From NCBI RefSeq assembly GCF_014235185.1, contig NZ_CP060131.1, forward strand, positions 3,107,501 to 3,171,500: a stretch of 64,000 bases of DNA, read 5' to 3'. Source of the DNA: Pseudonocardia petroleophila. Its GTDB lineage: Bacteria; Actinomycetota; Actinomycetes; Mycobacteriales; Pseudonocardiaceae. Positions within the stretch are counted from its first letter, which is position 1, and every line of letters begins with the position of its first letter. Both the position numbers and the translations under genes were made by a program. A model generated the notes under the pieces. That model was given only the letters and a program-made list of their open reading frames with translations. It did not search any database and was not told the DNA's origin. Shown here one piece after another: positions 23,096-32,431 of this stretch.

Positions 23096-23139
23096 ATGCC
23101 CCGACGATCGCCGCGGTCCGCACGGCAGCGCCCCGACGC

Positions 23140-23169
23140 GGGCGCTGGGGTGCGGCCGGAGCCGATCAC
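23140..23169. repeat. 30-bp repeat, right copy flanking the DUF559 pseudogene
   Basis: Second copy of the sequence at 22047-22076, two mismatches. It overlaps the terminator hairpin of gltD. Confidence 0.7.
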
Positions 23170-23202
23170 CGGCCGCACCCCCGGGGGAGGTGCGGCCGGT
23201 GA
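23166..23202 (-). terminator. Terminator of the glt operon
   Basis: Perfect 13-bp stem (TCACCGGCCGCAC and complement) with an 11-nt loop, 1 nt beyond the gltD stop codon. Confidence 0.8.
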
Positions 23203-23203
23203 C

Positions 23204-24655
23204 TCAGACGAGCGGGCGGTCGGTGGGGTCGATCGGGCGGGGCAGGACGTCGCGCCCGGTGAGGTAGGCGTCGACCCCGGCGGCCGCGGACCGACCCTCC
23301 GCGATCGCCCACACGATCAGCGACTGGCCGCGGCCCATGTCGCCGGCCGAGAACACGCCGTCGACGCTGGTCATGAAGCTGCTGTCGCGCGCGACGTTGC
23401 CGCGCTCGTCGAGCTCCACGCCCAGCTCGGAGAGCAGCTTGCCCTTCTCCGGGCCGACGAAGCCCATCGCGAGCAGCACCAGCTGGGCCGGGAGCTCCCG
23501 CTCGGTGCCGGGCACCTCGTCGAAGCCCTTCTCACCGCGCGTCACCTCGACGATGCGGATGGCCTGGAGCTTGCCGTCCGCGTCGCCGACGAACTCGGTG
23601 GTGTTGACCGAGAACAGGCGGTCGCCGCCCTCCTCGTGCGCCGAGGTGACCCGGTAGACCATCGGGTACGTCGGCCAGGGCATGCCCTCGTCGCGCTTCT
23701 CCGGCGGCGTCGGCATGATCTCCAGCTGCGTGACCGACAGCGCGCCCTGGCGGTGGCTGGTGCCGAGGCAGTCGGCGCCGGTGTCCCCGCCGCCGATGAT
23801 CACGACGTGCTTGCCCTCCGCGGTGATCTCCGGCGCGTCGATGTCGCCCTGCTGCACGTGGTTGGCCCACGGCAGGAACTCCATCGCCTGGTACACGCCC
23901 TCGACCTCGCGGCCCTTCGCGGGCAGGTCGCGCCACGCGGTGGCCCCGCCGGCGAGCACGACGGCGTCGAAGTCCGCGCGCAGCTGCTCCACCGTGACGT
24001 CCACGCCGACGTCGACCGAGGCGCGGAACAGCGTGCCCTCGGCCTTCATCTGCTCCAGGCGCCGGTCGAGCCGGGACTTCTCCATCTTGAACTCGGGGAT
24101 GCCGTAGCGCAGCAGCCCGCCGATGCGGTCGGACCGCTCGAACACCACGACGTCGTGACCGACGCGGGTGAGCTGCTGCGCGGCCGCCAGCCCGGCCGGC
24201 CCGGACCCGACGACGGCGACCTTCTTGCCCGTCTTCGTCTGCGCGGGCTGCGGCGGGACCCAGCCCTCGTCCCACGCCCGGTCGACGATCTCGATCTCGA
24301 CCTGCTTGATCGTGACCGCGTCGTCGTTGATCGCCAGCACGCAGGCCGCCTCGCACGGGGCGGGGCAGAGCGTGCCGGTGAACTCCGGGAAGTTGTTCGT
24401 GGCGTGCAGCCGCTCGGTGGCCTCACGCCAGTCCTTGCGGTAGACGAGGTCGTTCCACTCCGGGATGAGGTTGCCCAGCGGGCAGCCCTGGTGGCAGAAC
24501 GGGATGCCGCAGTTCATGCAGCGCCCGGCCTGCTTCTCCAGCTTGCCGCGCTCGAAGTCCTCGTAGACCTCGCGCCAGTCGCTCAGGCGCAGGTCGACCG
24601 GGCGGCGCGTGGGCCCCTCCCGCTTGGTGGTGAGGAATCCCTTCGGGTCACCCAT
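23204..24655 (-). CDS. gltD: Glutamate synthase small subunit
   Basis: 483 residues. The N-terminal cysteine clusters (CMNCGIPFCHQGCPLGN and the later LCPAPCEAAC) bind [4Fe-4S] centres; GSGPAGLAAAQQL is the FAD dinucleotide fold and IGGGDTGADCLGTSHRQG the NADPH fold; GVFSAGDMGRGQSLIVWAI closes the FAD site. It passes electrons from NADPH to GltB. The ATG at 24655 has GGGGGAGG upstream. It follows gltB by 44 bp, a spacer made of a partial duplication of the gltB end. Length and motifs are normal, so the enzyme should be active. Confidence 0.97.
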   Translation of the reverse strand: MGDPKGFLTTKREGPTRRPVDLRLSDWREVYEDFERGKLEKQAGRCMNCGIPFCHQGCPLGNLIPEWNDLVYRKDWREATERLHATNNFPEFTGTLCPAPCEAACVLAINDDAVTIKQVEIEIVDRAWDEGWVPPQPAQTKTGKKVAVVGSGPAGLAAAQQLTRVGHDVVVFERSDRIGGLLRYGIPEFKMEKSRLDRRLEQMKAEGTLFRASVDVGVDVTVEQLRADFDAVVLAGGATAWRDLPAKGREVEGVYQAMEFLPWANHVQQGDIDAPEITAEGKHVVIIGGGDTGADCLGTSHRQGALSVTQLEIMPTPPEKRDEGMPWPTYPMVYRVTSAHEEGGDRLFSVNTTEFVGDADGKLQAIRIVEVTRGEKGFDEVPGTERELPAQLVLLAMGFVGPEKGKLLSELGVELDERGNVARDSSFMTSVDGVFSAGDMGRGQSLIVWAIAEGRSAAAGVDAYLTGRDVLPRPIDPTDRPLV

Positions 24656-24738
24656 GTGCGGCCTCCCCCGGTGTGATGGTGGCTTCGTCGACGTTCGACC
24701 TACCCATGTGCCGCCTCCATGATGGCTTCGTCGACGTT
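24651..24738. repeat. Partial tandem duplication of the gltB 3' end
   Basis: 24651-24695 and 24703-24738 share CCCATGTGCNGCCTCC and GATGG(TGG)CTTCGTCGACGTT with small indels. One copy encodes the GltB C-terminus, the other forms the gltB-gltD spacer and the GltD start and ribosome site. Confidence 0.75.
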
Positions 24739-27700
24739 GCGGCCGTCGCGCTCGGCGGCCTCGCGGGCCTGCAGCACGCGCTTGAAGTCGCGCGGCATGA
24801 TCTTGCCGAAGCGGCCGACGCTGTCGTCCCAGTCGGTGAGCAGGGCCTTCGCGACGGCGGAGTCGGTCTCGGCGTAGTGCCGTTCCACGGTCTCGCGCAG
24901 GAACGCGCGGTCGTCGTCGTCGAGGGGGTCGATGTCGACCATCTCGGGGTTGACGCGGTGGGTCGGCAGGTCGAGCACGTAGGCGACGCCGCCGGACATG
25001 CCCGCGGCGAAGTTCCGCCCGATCCGCCCGAGCACCACGACGCGGCCGCCGGTCATGTACTCGCAGGCGTGGTCGCCCACGCCCTCGACGACGGCCAGCG
25101 CACCGGAGTTCCGGACGCAGAACCGCTCGCCGACGATGCCGCGGACGAAGATCTCGCCCGAGGTGGCCCCGTAGAGGATCACGTTGCCGGCGATGATGTT
25201 GTCCTCGGCGACGAACGGCGCCGTCGGGTCGGGCCGCAGGGTCAGGCGACCGCCGGACAGGCCCTTGCCGAAGAAGTCGTTGGTGTCGCCGACCAGCCGC
25301 AGCGTGATGCCCTTCGGCACGAACGCGCCGAAGCTCTGGCCGGCCGAGCCGGTGAGCGTGACGTCGATCGTGTCGTCGGGCAGGCCCTCGCCGCCCCACT
25401 GCTTCGTGAGGTGGTGGCCGAGCATCGTGCCGACCGTGCGGTTGACGTTGCGCACCGGCAGGTCGAGCCGGACCTTGTCGCCGGAGCGCAGCGCACCCTC
25501 GCACAGCTGGATCAGGGTGTTGTCGAGCGCCTTGTCCAGACCGTGGTCCTGCGCGGTGGTGTTGTGCCGCGGTGCGCCCGCGGGCAGCTCCGGGACCTCG
25601 AAGATCGGGGACAGGTCGATGCCCTCGGTCTTCCAGTGCCGCACGGCGTCGTCGGTGTCGAGCAGCTCCGCGTGGCCCACGGCCTCGGCCAGCGTGCGGA
25701 AGCCCAGCGCCGCCAGGTACTCGCGCACCTCCTGCGCGACGAACCGCATGAAGTTGACGACGTACTCCGGCCGCCCGTCGAAGCGCTTGCGCAGCACGGG
25801 GTTCTGGGTGGCGACGCCGACCGGACAGGTGTCCAGGTGACAGACGCGCATCATGATGCAGCCGCTGACGACGAGCGGGGCGGTGGCGAAGCCGAACTCC
25901 TCCGCGCCCAGCAGCGCCGCGATCATGACGTCGCGGCCGGTCTTGAGCTGCCCGTCGGCCTGCACGACGATGCGGTCGCGCAGGTTGTTGCGCAGCAGCG
26001 TCTGCTGGGTCTCGGCCAGGCCGAGCTCCCACGGGCCGCCCGCGTGCTTGATCGAGCTCAGCGGTGACGCGCCGGTGCCGCCGTCGTGCCCCGAGATGAG
26101 CACGACGTCGGAGTAGGCCTTCGCCACGCCCGCCGCGACCGTGCCGACGCCGACCTGGCTGACCAGCTTCACGTGGATGCGGGCCGTCGGGTTGGCGTTC
26201 TTCAGGTCGTGGATGAGCTGCTTGATGTCCTCGATGGAGTAGATGTCGTGGTGCGGCGGCGGCGAGATCAGCCCGACGCCCGGCGTGGAGTACCGGGTCT
26301 TCGCGATCCACGGGTAGACCTTGCCGCCGGGCAGCTGCCCGCCCTCGCCGGGCTTGGCGCCCTGCGCGATCTTGATCTGGATGTCGTCGGAGTTGACGAG
26401 GTACTCGCTCGTGACGCCGAAGCGCCCGGACGCCACCTGCTTGATCGCCGAGCGCCGCGAGTCGCCGTTGGCGTCGGGCGTCCAGCGGTCGGAGTCCTCG
26501 CCCCCCTCACCGGTGTTGGACTTGCCGCCGAGGCGGTTCATCGCGATGGCGAGCGTCTCGTGCATCTCCTGGCTGATCGAGCCGTAGGAGATGGCGCCGG
26601 TGGCGAAGCGGGTCACGATGGAGTCGACGGACTCGACCTCCTCGATCGGCACCGCCGGCCGCACGCCCTCCCGGAACGCGAACAGCCCGCGCAGCGTGTT
26701 GAGCCGCCCGGCCTGCTCGTCGACGGCCCGGGTGTAGTCCTTGAAGACCTCGTACTTCCCGGCCCGCGTGGAGTGCTGCAGCTTGAAGACGGTCTGCGGG
26801 TTGAACAGGTGCAGCTCGCCCTCGCGGCGCCACTGGTACTCGCCGCCGACCTCCAGCGCCCGGTGCGAGGCGCGCACCTCGTCGGACGGGAAGGCGTGCC
26901 GGTGGTGGCGCAGGACCTCCTCGGCGAGCACGTCGTAGCCGACGCCGCCCAGGCGCGACGTGGTGCCGCAGAAGCACTCGTCGACGATCTCCTTGCCCAG
27001 CCCGATGGCCTCGAAGATCTGCGCCCCGGTGTAGGAGGCGACGGTGGAGACGCCGATCTTCGACATCGTCTTGCGGACGCCCTTGCCGAGCGCCTTGACG
27101 AGGTTCTTCGCCGCGGTGGCGGGGTCGACGCCGGGGATGTCGCCGCGCTCGGCGAGGTCCTCGACGGTGGCCATCGCCAGGTACGGGTTGACCGCGGCCG
27201 CGCCGTAGCCGATGAGCAGCGCGATGTGGTGCACCTCGCGGGCGTCGCCGGACTCGACGACGAGCCCGACCCGGCTGCGGGTCTTCTCGCGCACCAGGTG
27301 GTGGTGGACCGCGCCGGTGAGCAGCAGCGACGGGATCGGGGCGTGCGTGGCGTCGACGCCACGGTTGGACAGCACGATCAGGCGTGCGCCGTCCTCGATG
27401 GCCTCGGACACCTCGCGGCAGATCTCGTTGAGCCGCCTGCGCAGCCCCTCGCCGCCCTCGGCCGCCTTGAACACGCCCTTCGCCGTGACGCACGCGAAGC
27501 CCGGCAGCTCGCCGTCGTCGTTGATGTGGACGATCTTCGCGAGGTCGTCGTTGCCCAGCACCGGGAACGGCAGCACGATCGTGCGGCAGTTGGCCGGGGT
27601 GGCGTCGAGCAGGTTCTGCTCCGGTCCGAGCTGGCTCTGCAGCGAGGTGACGAGCTCCTCGCGGATGGCGTCCAGCGGCGGGTTGGTGACCTGGGCGAAC

Positions 27701-29250
27701 AGCTGGGTGAAGTAGTCGAACAGCAGCCGCGGGCGCTCCGACATCGCCGCGATCGGCGCGTCGTTGCCCATCGAGCCGATCGGCTCCGCACCGGCCGAGG
27801 CCATCGGCTTGAGCAGGAGGTTGAGCTCCTCCTCGGTGTAGCCGAAGGACTGCTGGCGGTGGGTGAGCGCCGCGTGGCTCGGGACCTCGCGGTCGCGCGC
27901 GGGCAGGTCGGCCAGGTGGATCAGGCCGGCGTGCAGCCAGTCGGCGTAGGGGTGCTCGGCGGACAGGGCGCCCTTGATCTCGGCGTCGTCGACGAGCTTG
28001 CCCGCCGCGGTGTCGACCAGGAACATCCGGCCCGGCTCGAGCCGGCCCTTGCGCACGACGTTGGCGGGGGCGACGTCGAGGACGCCCACCTCCGACGCCA
28101 GCACGACGGTGCCGTCGTCGGTGACCCAGTAGCGCGCGGGGCGCAGGCCGTTGCGGTCGAGGACCGCCCCGATCAGCGTGCCGTCGGTGAACGCGACGAG
28201 CGCGGGACCGTCCCACGGCTCCATCAGCGTGGAGTGGAACTCGTAGAAGGCCCGGCGGGCCGGGTCCATCTCGTCGTGGTTCTCCCACGCCTCGGGGATC
28301 ATCATCAGCACCGCGTGCGGCAGGCTGCGCCCGCCCAGGTGCAGCAGCTCGAGCACCTCGTCGAACGTGGCGGAGTCGCTCGCGTCCGGGGTGACGACGG
28401 GGGACAGGCGGGACAGGTCCCCGGGGATCACCTCCGACCGGAGCAGCGCCTCGCGCGAGGCCATCCAGTTGCGGTTGCCGCGCAGGGTGTTGATCTCCCC
28501 GTTGTGCGCGACGTAGCGGTAGGGGTGCGCGAGCGGCCAGGCCGGGAACGTGTTCGTCGAGAAGCGGGAGTGCACGACGGCCAGCGCCGAGGTGACGCGC
28601 TCGTCGGACAGGTCCGGGTAGAACGCCTCGACCTGGGGCTCGGCCAGCATCCCCTTGTAGACGATCGTGCGCGGCGACAGCGACGGGAAGTAGGTGCCCG
28701 TGCCGTGCTCGGCCCGCTTGCGCAGGCAGAACGTGAGGCGCTCGAGCTCGATGCCCGACTCGTCGTTCGCGCCCGCCAGGAACAGCTGGCGGAAGGCCGG
28801 CATCGCGGCCCGGGCGGTGGGGCCGATGTCGGCGCCGTCGGGGTCGACGGGGAGCGCGCGCCACCCGAGGACGGTGAGGCCCTCCTCGGCGGCGAGGCGG
28901 TCGATCTCCGCGACGGCCGCGTCGGCCTCGGCCTCGTCGGTGGGCAGGAACGCGGTGCCGACGGCGTAGGCGCCCTCGGCGGGGAGCGGGAAGTCCACGA
29001 CCTCCCGGAAGAAGGCGTCCGGCAGCTGGATGAGGATGCCCGCGCCGTCGCCGGTGTTGGCCTCGGCGCCGCGCGCGCCCCGGTGCTCCAGGCGCAGCAG
29101 GGCCGTGAGGGCCTTGCGCACGATGGAGTGGTCGCGGCGGCCGGCCAGGTCGGCGACCATGGCGACGCCGCAGGCGTCGTGCTCGAAATCCGGGGCGTAG
29201 AGCCCCTCCGAGGTGACCGCTGTGCCGGTTCGCTTCGTGATGGCAGCCAA
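24700..29250 (-). CDS. gltB: Glutamate synthase large subunit
   Basis: 1516 residues, the family norm. A short propeptide ends before catalytic Cys27 ([14 protein letters not shown]), which becomes the N-terminal nucleophile of the glutaminase domain (to about 430). The central and FMN-binding TIM-barrel domains follow ([40 protein letters not shown]), then a 3Fe-4S cysteine cluster at [15 protein letters not shown], and the C-terminal beta-helix domain. It makes glutamate from glutamine and 2-oxoglutarate. I chose TTG at 29250, 5 nt after GGAGG, because no ATG or GTG fits; an upstream ATG at 29430 would add an implausible extension. Confidence 0.96.
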   Translation of the reverse strand: MAAITKRTGTAVTSEGLYAPDFEHDACGVAMVADLAGRRDHSIVRKALTALLRLEHRGARGAEANTGDGAGILIQLPDAFFREVVDFPLPAEGAYAVGTAFLPTDEAEADAAVAEIDRLAAEEGLTVLGWRALPVDPDGADIGPTARAAMPAFRQLFLAGANDESGIELERLTFCLRKRAEHGTGTYFPSLSPRTIVYKGMLAEPQVEAFYPDLSDERVTSALAVVHSRFSTNTFPAWPLAHPYRYVAHNGEINTLRGNRNWMASREALLRSEVIPGDLSRLSPVVTPDASDSATFDEVLELLHLGGRSLPHAVLMMIPEAWENHDEMDPARRAFYEFHSTLMEPWDGPALVAFTDGTLIGAVLDRNGLRPARYWVTDDGTVVLASEVGVLDVAPANVVRKGRLEPGRMFLVDTAAGKLVDDAEIKGALSAEHPYADWLHAGLIHLADLPARDREVPSHAALTHRQQSFGYTEEELNLLLKPMASAGAEPIGSMGNDAPIAAMSERPRLLFDYFTQLFAQVTNPPLDAIREELVTSLQSQLGPEQNLLDATPANCRTIVLPFPVLGNDDLAKIVHINDDGELPGFACVTAKGVFKAAEGGEGLRRRLNEICREVSEAIEDGARLIVLSNRGVDATHAPIPSLLLTGAVHHHLVREKTRSRVGLVVESGDAREVHHIALLIGYGAAAVNPYLAMATVEDLAERGDIPGVDPATAAKNLVKALGKGVRKTMSKIGVSTVASYTGAQIFEAIGLGKEIVDECFCGTTSRLGGVGYDVLAEEVLRHHRHAFPSDEVRASHRALEVGGEYQWRREGELHLFNPQTVFKLQHSTRAGKYEVFKDYTRAVDEQAGRLNTLRGLFAFREGVRPAVPIEEVESVDSIVTRFATGAISYGSISQEMHETLAIAMNRLGGKSNTGEGGEDSDRWTPDANGDSRRSAIKQVASGRFGVTSEYLVNSDDIQIKIAQGAKPGEGGQLPGGKVYPWIAKTRYSTPGVGLISPPPHHDIYSIEDIKQLIHDLKNANPTARIHVKLVSQVGVGTVAAGVAKAYSDVVLISGHDGGTGASPLSSIKHAGGPWELGLAETQQTLLRNNLRDRIVVQADGQLKTGRDVMIAALLGAEEFGFATAPLVVSGCIMMRVCHLDTCPVGVATQNPVLRKRFDGRPEYVVNFMRFVAQEVREYLAALGFRTLAEAVGHAELLDTDDAVRHWKTEGIDLSPIFEVPELPAGAPRHNTTAQDHGLDKALDNTLIQLCEGALRSGDKVRLDLPVRNVNRTVGTMLGHHLTKQWGGEGLPDDTIDVTLTGSAGQSFGAFVPKGITLRLVGDTNDFFGKGLSGGRLTLRPDPTAPFVAEDNIIAGNVILYGATSGEIFVRGIVGERFCVRNSGALAVVEGVGDHACEYMTGGRVVVLGRIGRNFAAGMSGGVAYVLDLPTHRVNPEMVDIDPLDDDDRAFLRETVERHYAETDSAVAKALLTDWDDSVGRFGKIMPRDFKRVLQAREAAERDGRNVDEAIMEAAHG

Positions 29251-29674
29251 CAGTGCCTCCTGTCGTCTCGGTGCACCCCGACACTGACACCCAGGATCTG
29301 TGGGCGATCGGGACGACGTGATGGTGGGGGTTGACGATATCCGACGCGCCCGTCGGGACGCGGGTTGCTGGTCCGAACGGGTGCATCTGGGTGCACCGAA
29401 CCCGGTGGTGGTGGTGACCGGTTCCGGCACGACGACCGGTCACCTGGTGGGGAGTCGGCCGGGACGTCTCGTGGCGCGCAGGCACGCGGCGATGGGTGCA
29501 CTTGCGCGCCGAACAGCGTCGCACGCGATGGCTCGCGTCCGCCAGTGCTGCGGACGTGAGCACGGTGACCAGGGCGGGAGCCGACGTCGGGGGGTCCGGG
29601 CAGGTAGCGTGTACGCCGCCCGCGGAACGGCCGTCCGGGTGTGTCGCGACGCCCGTCCGGGGGACACTGGTCCG
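29251..29674. other. 424-bp divergent control region of gltBD and a FhuF-like gene
   Basis: No gene. It holds a perfect inverted repeat (29414-29443), another with arms GGTGCA/TGCACC (29380-29397), and two more GGTGCAC-type motifs near 29270 and 29494. These would suit nitrogen or redox regulators, but I cannot name one. Confidence 0.5.
29414..29443. promoter_or_regulatory. Perfect 9-bp inverted repeat, candidate operator
   Basis: GTGACCGGT (29414-29422) and ACCGGTCAC (29435-29443), spaced 12 nt, about 165 bp upstream of the gltB start. Confidence 0.4.
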
Positions 29675-30385
29675 GTGGAGACCGACGTGCGGGACGTGCT
29701 CGCCGACGTGGGCCGGCTCAGCCCGTTCTTCCTCGTCCGGACCGGCCCGGACGCCGGGGGACCCGGCCGGCGCCCCCTGCGCGACCTCTACACCGACCCG
29801 GAGCCGCTGCGGGCCCGCATCGCCCACGTCCGGACGGTGCTGCACAGCGACGACCGGGTGGCGGCGTCGATCGCGTTCCAGGGCATCGCCGCACTGGTCC
29901 TGTCGCCGCCGCTGGCCGCGGTGGCGGTGCACGGCGTGCTGCCCCACCTCGGTCCCGACGTGCTGCACTGGCGCCCCGTCGAGGGCGGCCCGTGGGAGCT
30001 GTGGTGCCCCGACCCGACCGGCACCGCCGTCGCGGACGGGGCCGCCGCGCTGGCCGGGGCCCTGTTCGAGGACCACCTGCGGCCGCTGGTCGCCGCGGTC
30101 CGGGCCCAGGTGGCGGTCTCCGAGCGCGTGCTGTGGGGGAGCGTGGCGTCGTCGGTGGCGAGCGGGAAGCGGCTGATCGGCGCGCAGCGGCCGCAGGCGG
30201 CGGACGCGGCGGCCCGGGTCGCGGAGCGGCTGCTCGACACCGGCCCGCTCGCCGGCACCGGTGAGCGGCGCGCCCCGACCGGGCCCGACCACGGGTGGAC
30301 CTTCCGCCGCCGGTCCTGCTGCCTGTACTACCGCGTGCGCGACGGGGGGCTGTGCGGCGACTGCGTGCTGAACCGGGACGGCTAG
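29675..30385 (+). CDS. (2Fe-2S)-binding protein, FhuF C-terminal type
   Basis: 236 residues. The C-terminal motif RRSCCLYYRVRDGGLCGDCV has the CC-x10-C-x2-C pattern that binds [2Fe-2S] in FhuF ferric-siderophore reductases; the N-terminal 200 residues match the related actinobacterial group. Probably cytoplasmic iron reduction from siderophores, or a related electron-transfer role. GTG at 29675 is preceded by GACACT at 6 nt, which supports this start. Its stop overlaps the convergent Asp23-like gene by 4 bp. No siderophore genes lie beside it. Confidence 0.8.
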   Translation: METDVRDVLADVGRLSPFFLVRTGPDAGGPGRRPLRDLYTDPEPLRARIAHVRTVLHSDDRVAASIAFQGIAALVLSPPLAAVAVHGVLPHLGPDVLHWRPVEGGPWELWCPDPTGTAVADGAAALAGALFEDHLRPLVAAVRAQVAVSERVLWGSVASSVASGKRLIGAQRPQAADAAARVAERLLDTGPLAGTGERRAPTGPDHGWTFRRRSCCLYYRVRDGGLCGDCVLNRDG

Positions 30386-30747
30386 TCGAGCAGCACCTCG
30401 GCCACGACGACGCTGACGACGGCGTCGAGCCCGGTGTAGGCGGCCACCTCGGCGGCCACCTCGCGCTGCACGGACTGGGCCACGTCGCGGCAGTTGTGGC
30501 CCAGCCGGGTGGCGAGGGTGATCGTGACCTCGACGGAGCCGCCGTGCACCTGGGCGTGCACGCCGTCGGCGGGCAGCGCGCCGGTGTCGCGGTCGGGGTG
30601 CAGGACGGAGTCGGCGAGGCCGAGCAGGGCCTGTGTGAGGTCGGCGCGCAGGGCGACGACCCCGGGGACGCGGCGGGCGCGGTGCGCCGCCACCCGGGCC
30701 ACGACGGCGTCGCCGACGTGCACGCGGACCTCCGGTGCCCCGCTCAC
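30382..30747 (-). CDS. Asp23/Gls24 family envelope-stress protein
   Basis: 121 residues, one Asp23 domain: VARVAAHRARRVPGVVALRA is the family entry, VEVTITLATRLGHNCRDVAQ the conserved strand-helix, and GLDAVVSVVVAEVLLD the end. Asp23 proteins associate with the envelope and respond to alkaline or cell-wall stress. The GTG start overlaps the stop of the longer Asp23-like gene upstream (GTGA), so both are coupled, and that gene overlaps the ECF sigma gene. Role in a sigma circuit is inferred from the operon. Confidence 0.8.
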   Translation of the reverse strand: MSGAPEVRVHVGDAVVARVAAHRARRVPGVVALRADLTQALLGLADSVLHPDRDTGALPADGVHAQVHGGSVEVTITLATRLGHNCRDVAQSVQREVAAEVAAYTGLDAVVSVVVAEVLLD

Positions 30748-31328
30748 CACTCGCCCCCGAACACGTCCACGACCTCGATGTCGACCCGGCGCACCGGCAC
30801 GCCGAGCGCCTGCTCGCCCGACGCCGCGACCATCTGCCGCACGCGGGCCGTCACCGAAGCGAGGTCGACGCCGAACCGGGCGGTGACGGTGATCCGCACG
30901 TCCGCGGCGTGCCCGGGCTCGCCGGAGAACGTGTCGGTGACCTGCTCGATCCGGCAGCTGCGCGCCCGCACCCCGGCCATACCGTCGACGGTGTGCCGCA
31001 GCACCGACGCCGCGGCGGCGCGGGAGAGCCGGGCCGGGCCGTGCGGGGACGGCAGCGTGAGGACGTCGTGCGGGCGCAGCTCGGTGCGGACGGCGACCAT
31101 CACCCGGTCCAGCACCGACGGCGGCGGCTCCGGCCGGTCCTGCGCCATCCGCTGCACCAGTGCGCCGAGGCCGCGGGCGTCGGCGGCGGCCGCGGTGCAG
31201 TGCGGGCAGTCGCGCTCGTGCGCGTCGGCGGGCTCGCCCGCGACGGCACGCTCCCACACCGCGGCGGCGTCGCGCCCGCAGGCGAGGCGGCCGTCGGGGT
31301 CGGGTCCGGGGGACGGGTTCAGCGCCAC
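30744..31328 (-). CDS. Asp23-family protein with anti-sigma-like zinc motif
   Basis: 194 residues in two parts. The N-terminal part (1-60) has HERDCPHC (H37, C41, C44), the H-x3-C-x2-C motif of zinc-binding anti-sigma (ZAS) factors. A linker leads to an Asp23-like domain (about 105-194: VLRHTVDGMAGVRARSCRIE, then ADVRITVTARFGVDLASVTA). GTG at 31328 lies inside the 3' end of the ECF sigma gene, the usual position of an anti-sigma gene, and its stop overlaps the next Asp23 gene. There is no membrane helix, so a soluble anti-sigma or adaptor is likely. The combination is unusual. Confidence 0.75.
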   Translation of the reverse strand: MALNPSPGPDPDGRLACGRDAAAVWERAVAGEPADAHERDCPHCTAAAADARGLGALVQRMAQDRPEPPPSVLDRVMVAVRTELRPHDVLTLPSPHGPARLSRAAAASVLRHTVDGMAGVRARSCRIEQVTDTFSGEPGHAADVRITVTARFGVDLASVTARVRQMVAASGEQALGVPVRRVDIEVVDVFGGEW

Positions 31329-31915
31329 GACCGCATCGCCTCCGCCAGCTTCGTGCGGGCCCGGTGGATGCGCCCGCGCACGGCGTCCTCGGTGGCCCCG
31401 GTGATCGCGGCGATCTCCGCGTAGCCCTGGCCCTCCATCTCGCGCAGCACCCAGGCGACGCGCAGGTCGTCGGGCAGCGTGGCGATCGCGCGGTGCAGCG
31501 CGGCCATCCCCGCGTCGCGCTCGGCCGCGCGCTCGGGGGAGTCGTGCGCGGGGGCCGGGGCCTCGATCTCCTCGACCGGCAGCGGGCGGCGCTTGCGCAG
31601 CATGCCCAGGCACCGGTTGGTGACGACGCGGTACATCCACGTCGAGAACGCGGACTCGCCGCGGAAGCGCCCGATCCGCCGCCACGCGTCGAGCAGGGCC
31701 TCCTGCAGCGCGTCCTCGGCCTCGGCCGGGTCGCCCATCACGCGGACGGCCAGTCGGTAGAGCGCGTCCTGGTGGCGCCGGGCGAGCATCTCGAAGGCCC
31801 GCGCGTCGCCCTCCTGGGCGCGCACCACGAGCGTCTGCTCGTCGAGCTCGTCGGGCACCGGGACGTCCTCCCGCACCTCGGGGACGACGACCGCGAGGCC
31901 GACCGGGGTGGTCAC
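31319..31915 (-). CDS. ECF RNA polymerase sigma factor
   Basis: About 198 residues. Region 2 includes GDARAFEMLARRHQDALYRL and WMYRVVTNRCLGMLRKRR (2.4, -10 recognition); region 4 has LPDDLRVAWVLREMEGQGYA then EIAAITGATEDAVRGRIHRA, the -35 helix-turn-helix. It directs transcription of stress genes once freed from its anti-sigma partner, which here is probably the overlapping downstream gene. The start is uncertain: GTG 31915 gives a normal length and has GGAG 10 nt upstream; longer starts near 31994 or 32032 would read through the tandem repeat. Confidence 0.88.
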   Translation of the reverse strand: MTTPVGLAVVVPEVREDVPVPDELDEQTLVVRAQEGDARAFEMLARRHQDALYRLAVRVMGDPAEAEDALQEALLDAWRRIGRFRGESAFSTWMYRVVTNRCLGMLRKRRPLPVEEIEAPAPAHDSPERAAERDAGMAALHRAIATLPDDLRVAWVLREMEGQGYAEIAAITGATEDAVRGRIHRARTKLAEAMRSWR

Positions 31916-31928
31916 CTGAACCGCGCTC

Positions 31929-32019
31929 CGATCCGTGGCCGTGCGATCCGTGGCTGTGAGATCCGTGGCTGTGCTGATCCGTGCGTGTGACATTCGTGCC
32001 TGCGCGATCGGTGGCCGTG
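31929..32019. repeat. Six tandem 15-16 bp units before the ECF sigma gene
   Basis: Units near CGATCCGTGGCYGTG: 31929-31943, 31944-31958 and 31959-31973 differ by one or two bases; three weaker copies follow to 32019. They lie just upstream of the preferred sigma start and would encode a repeated TATDR-type pentapeptide if an upstream start were used. Confidence 0.8.
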
Positions 32020-32132
32020 TGACGCGCCTCACCGTGAGGACGGCGGCCGGCGCGACGTCTCACCACCAGTGGGACACGGTAGCCGTCCGGAGAGCCGGCC
32101 GCGCGCGACGTCCCCCGACAGGAGGGAGCACC

Positions 32133-32336
32133 ATGAGCTTCGTCGACAAGGCCAAGCACAAGGCCGAAGAGGTCATCGGTGAGGTCAAGGAGAAGGTCGG
32201 CGAGCTGACCGGCAACGAGAAGCTCCAGGCCGAGGGCCAGAAGGACCAGCTCAGCGGCAACGTGAAGCAGACCGGCGACTCCGTCAAGGACGCCGCGTCG
32301 AACCTGGGCGACAAGCTCAAGGGCGACCGGAGCTGA
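32133..32336 (+). CDS. CsbD family stress protein
   Basis: 67 residues, the whole protein a CsbD domain: MSFVDKAKHKAEEVIGEVKE, KVGELTGNEKLQAEGQKDQL. Small, highly charged and heat-stable; general-stress regulons include such genes in many bacteria, though their function is unknown. GGAGGG lies 7 nt before the ATG. It is divergent from the ECF sigma gene (217 bp), so it is a natural target, and a strong terminator follows the stop. Confidence 0.93.
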   Translation: MSFVDKAKHKAEEVIGEVKEKVGELTGNEKLQAEGQKDQLSGNVKQTGDSVKDAASNLGDKLKGDRS

Positions 32337-32355
32337 GCCGCCGCGACGGCCCGAC

Positions 32356-32388
32356 GAGCGGCCCGCCACTGCACGTGGCGGGCCGCTC
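32356..32388 (+). terminator. Strong terminator after csbD
   Basis: Perfect 14-bp stem (GAGCGGCCCGCCAC and complement) with a 5-nt loop, 19 nt after the stop. Confidence 0.85.
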
Positions 32389-32419
32389 CGCCGTGTACCC
32401 GGACGGGTCCGGTCCGGGC

Positions 32420-32425
32420 TACCGT
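32420..32425 (+). promoter_or_regulatory. -10 hexamer TACCGT, leaderless small gene
   Basis: Six bases before the GTG at 32432. Confidence 0.55.
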
Positions 32426-32431
32426 GACGCC

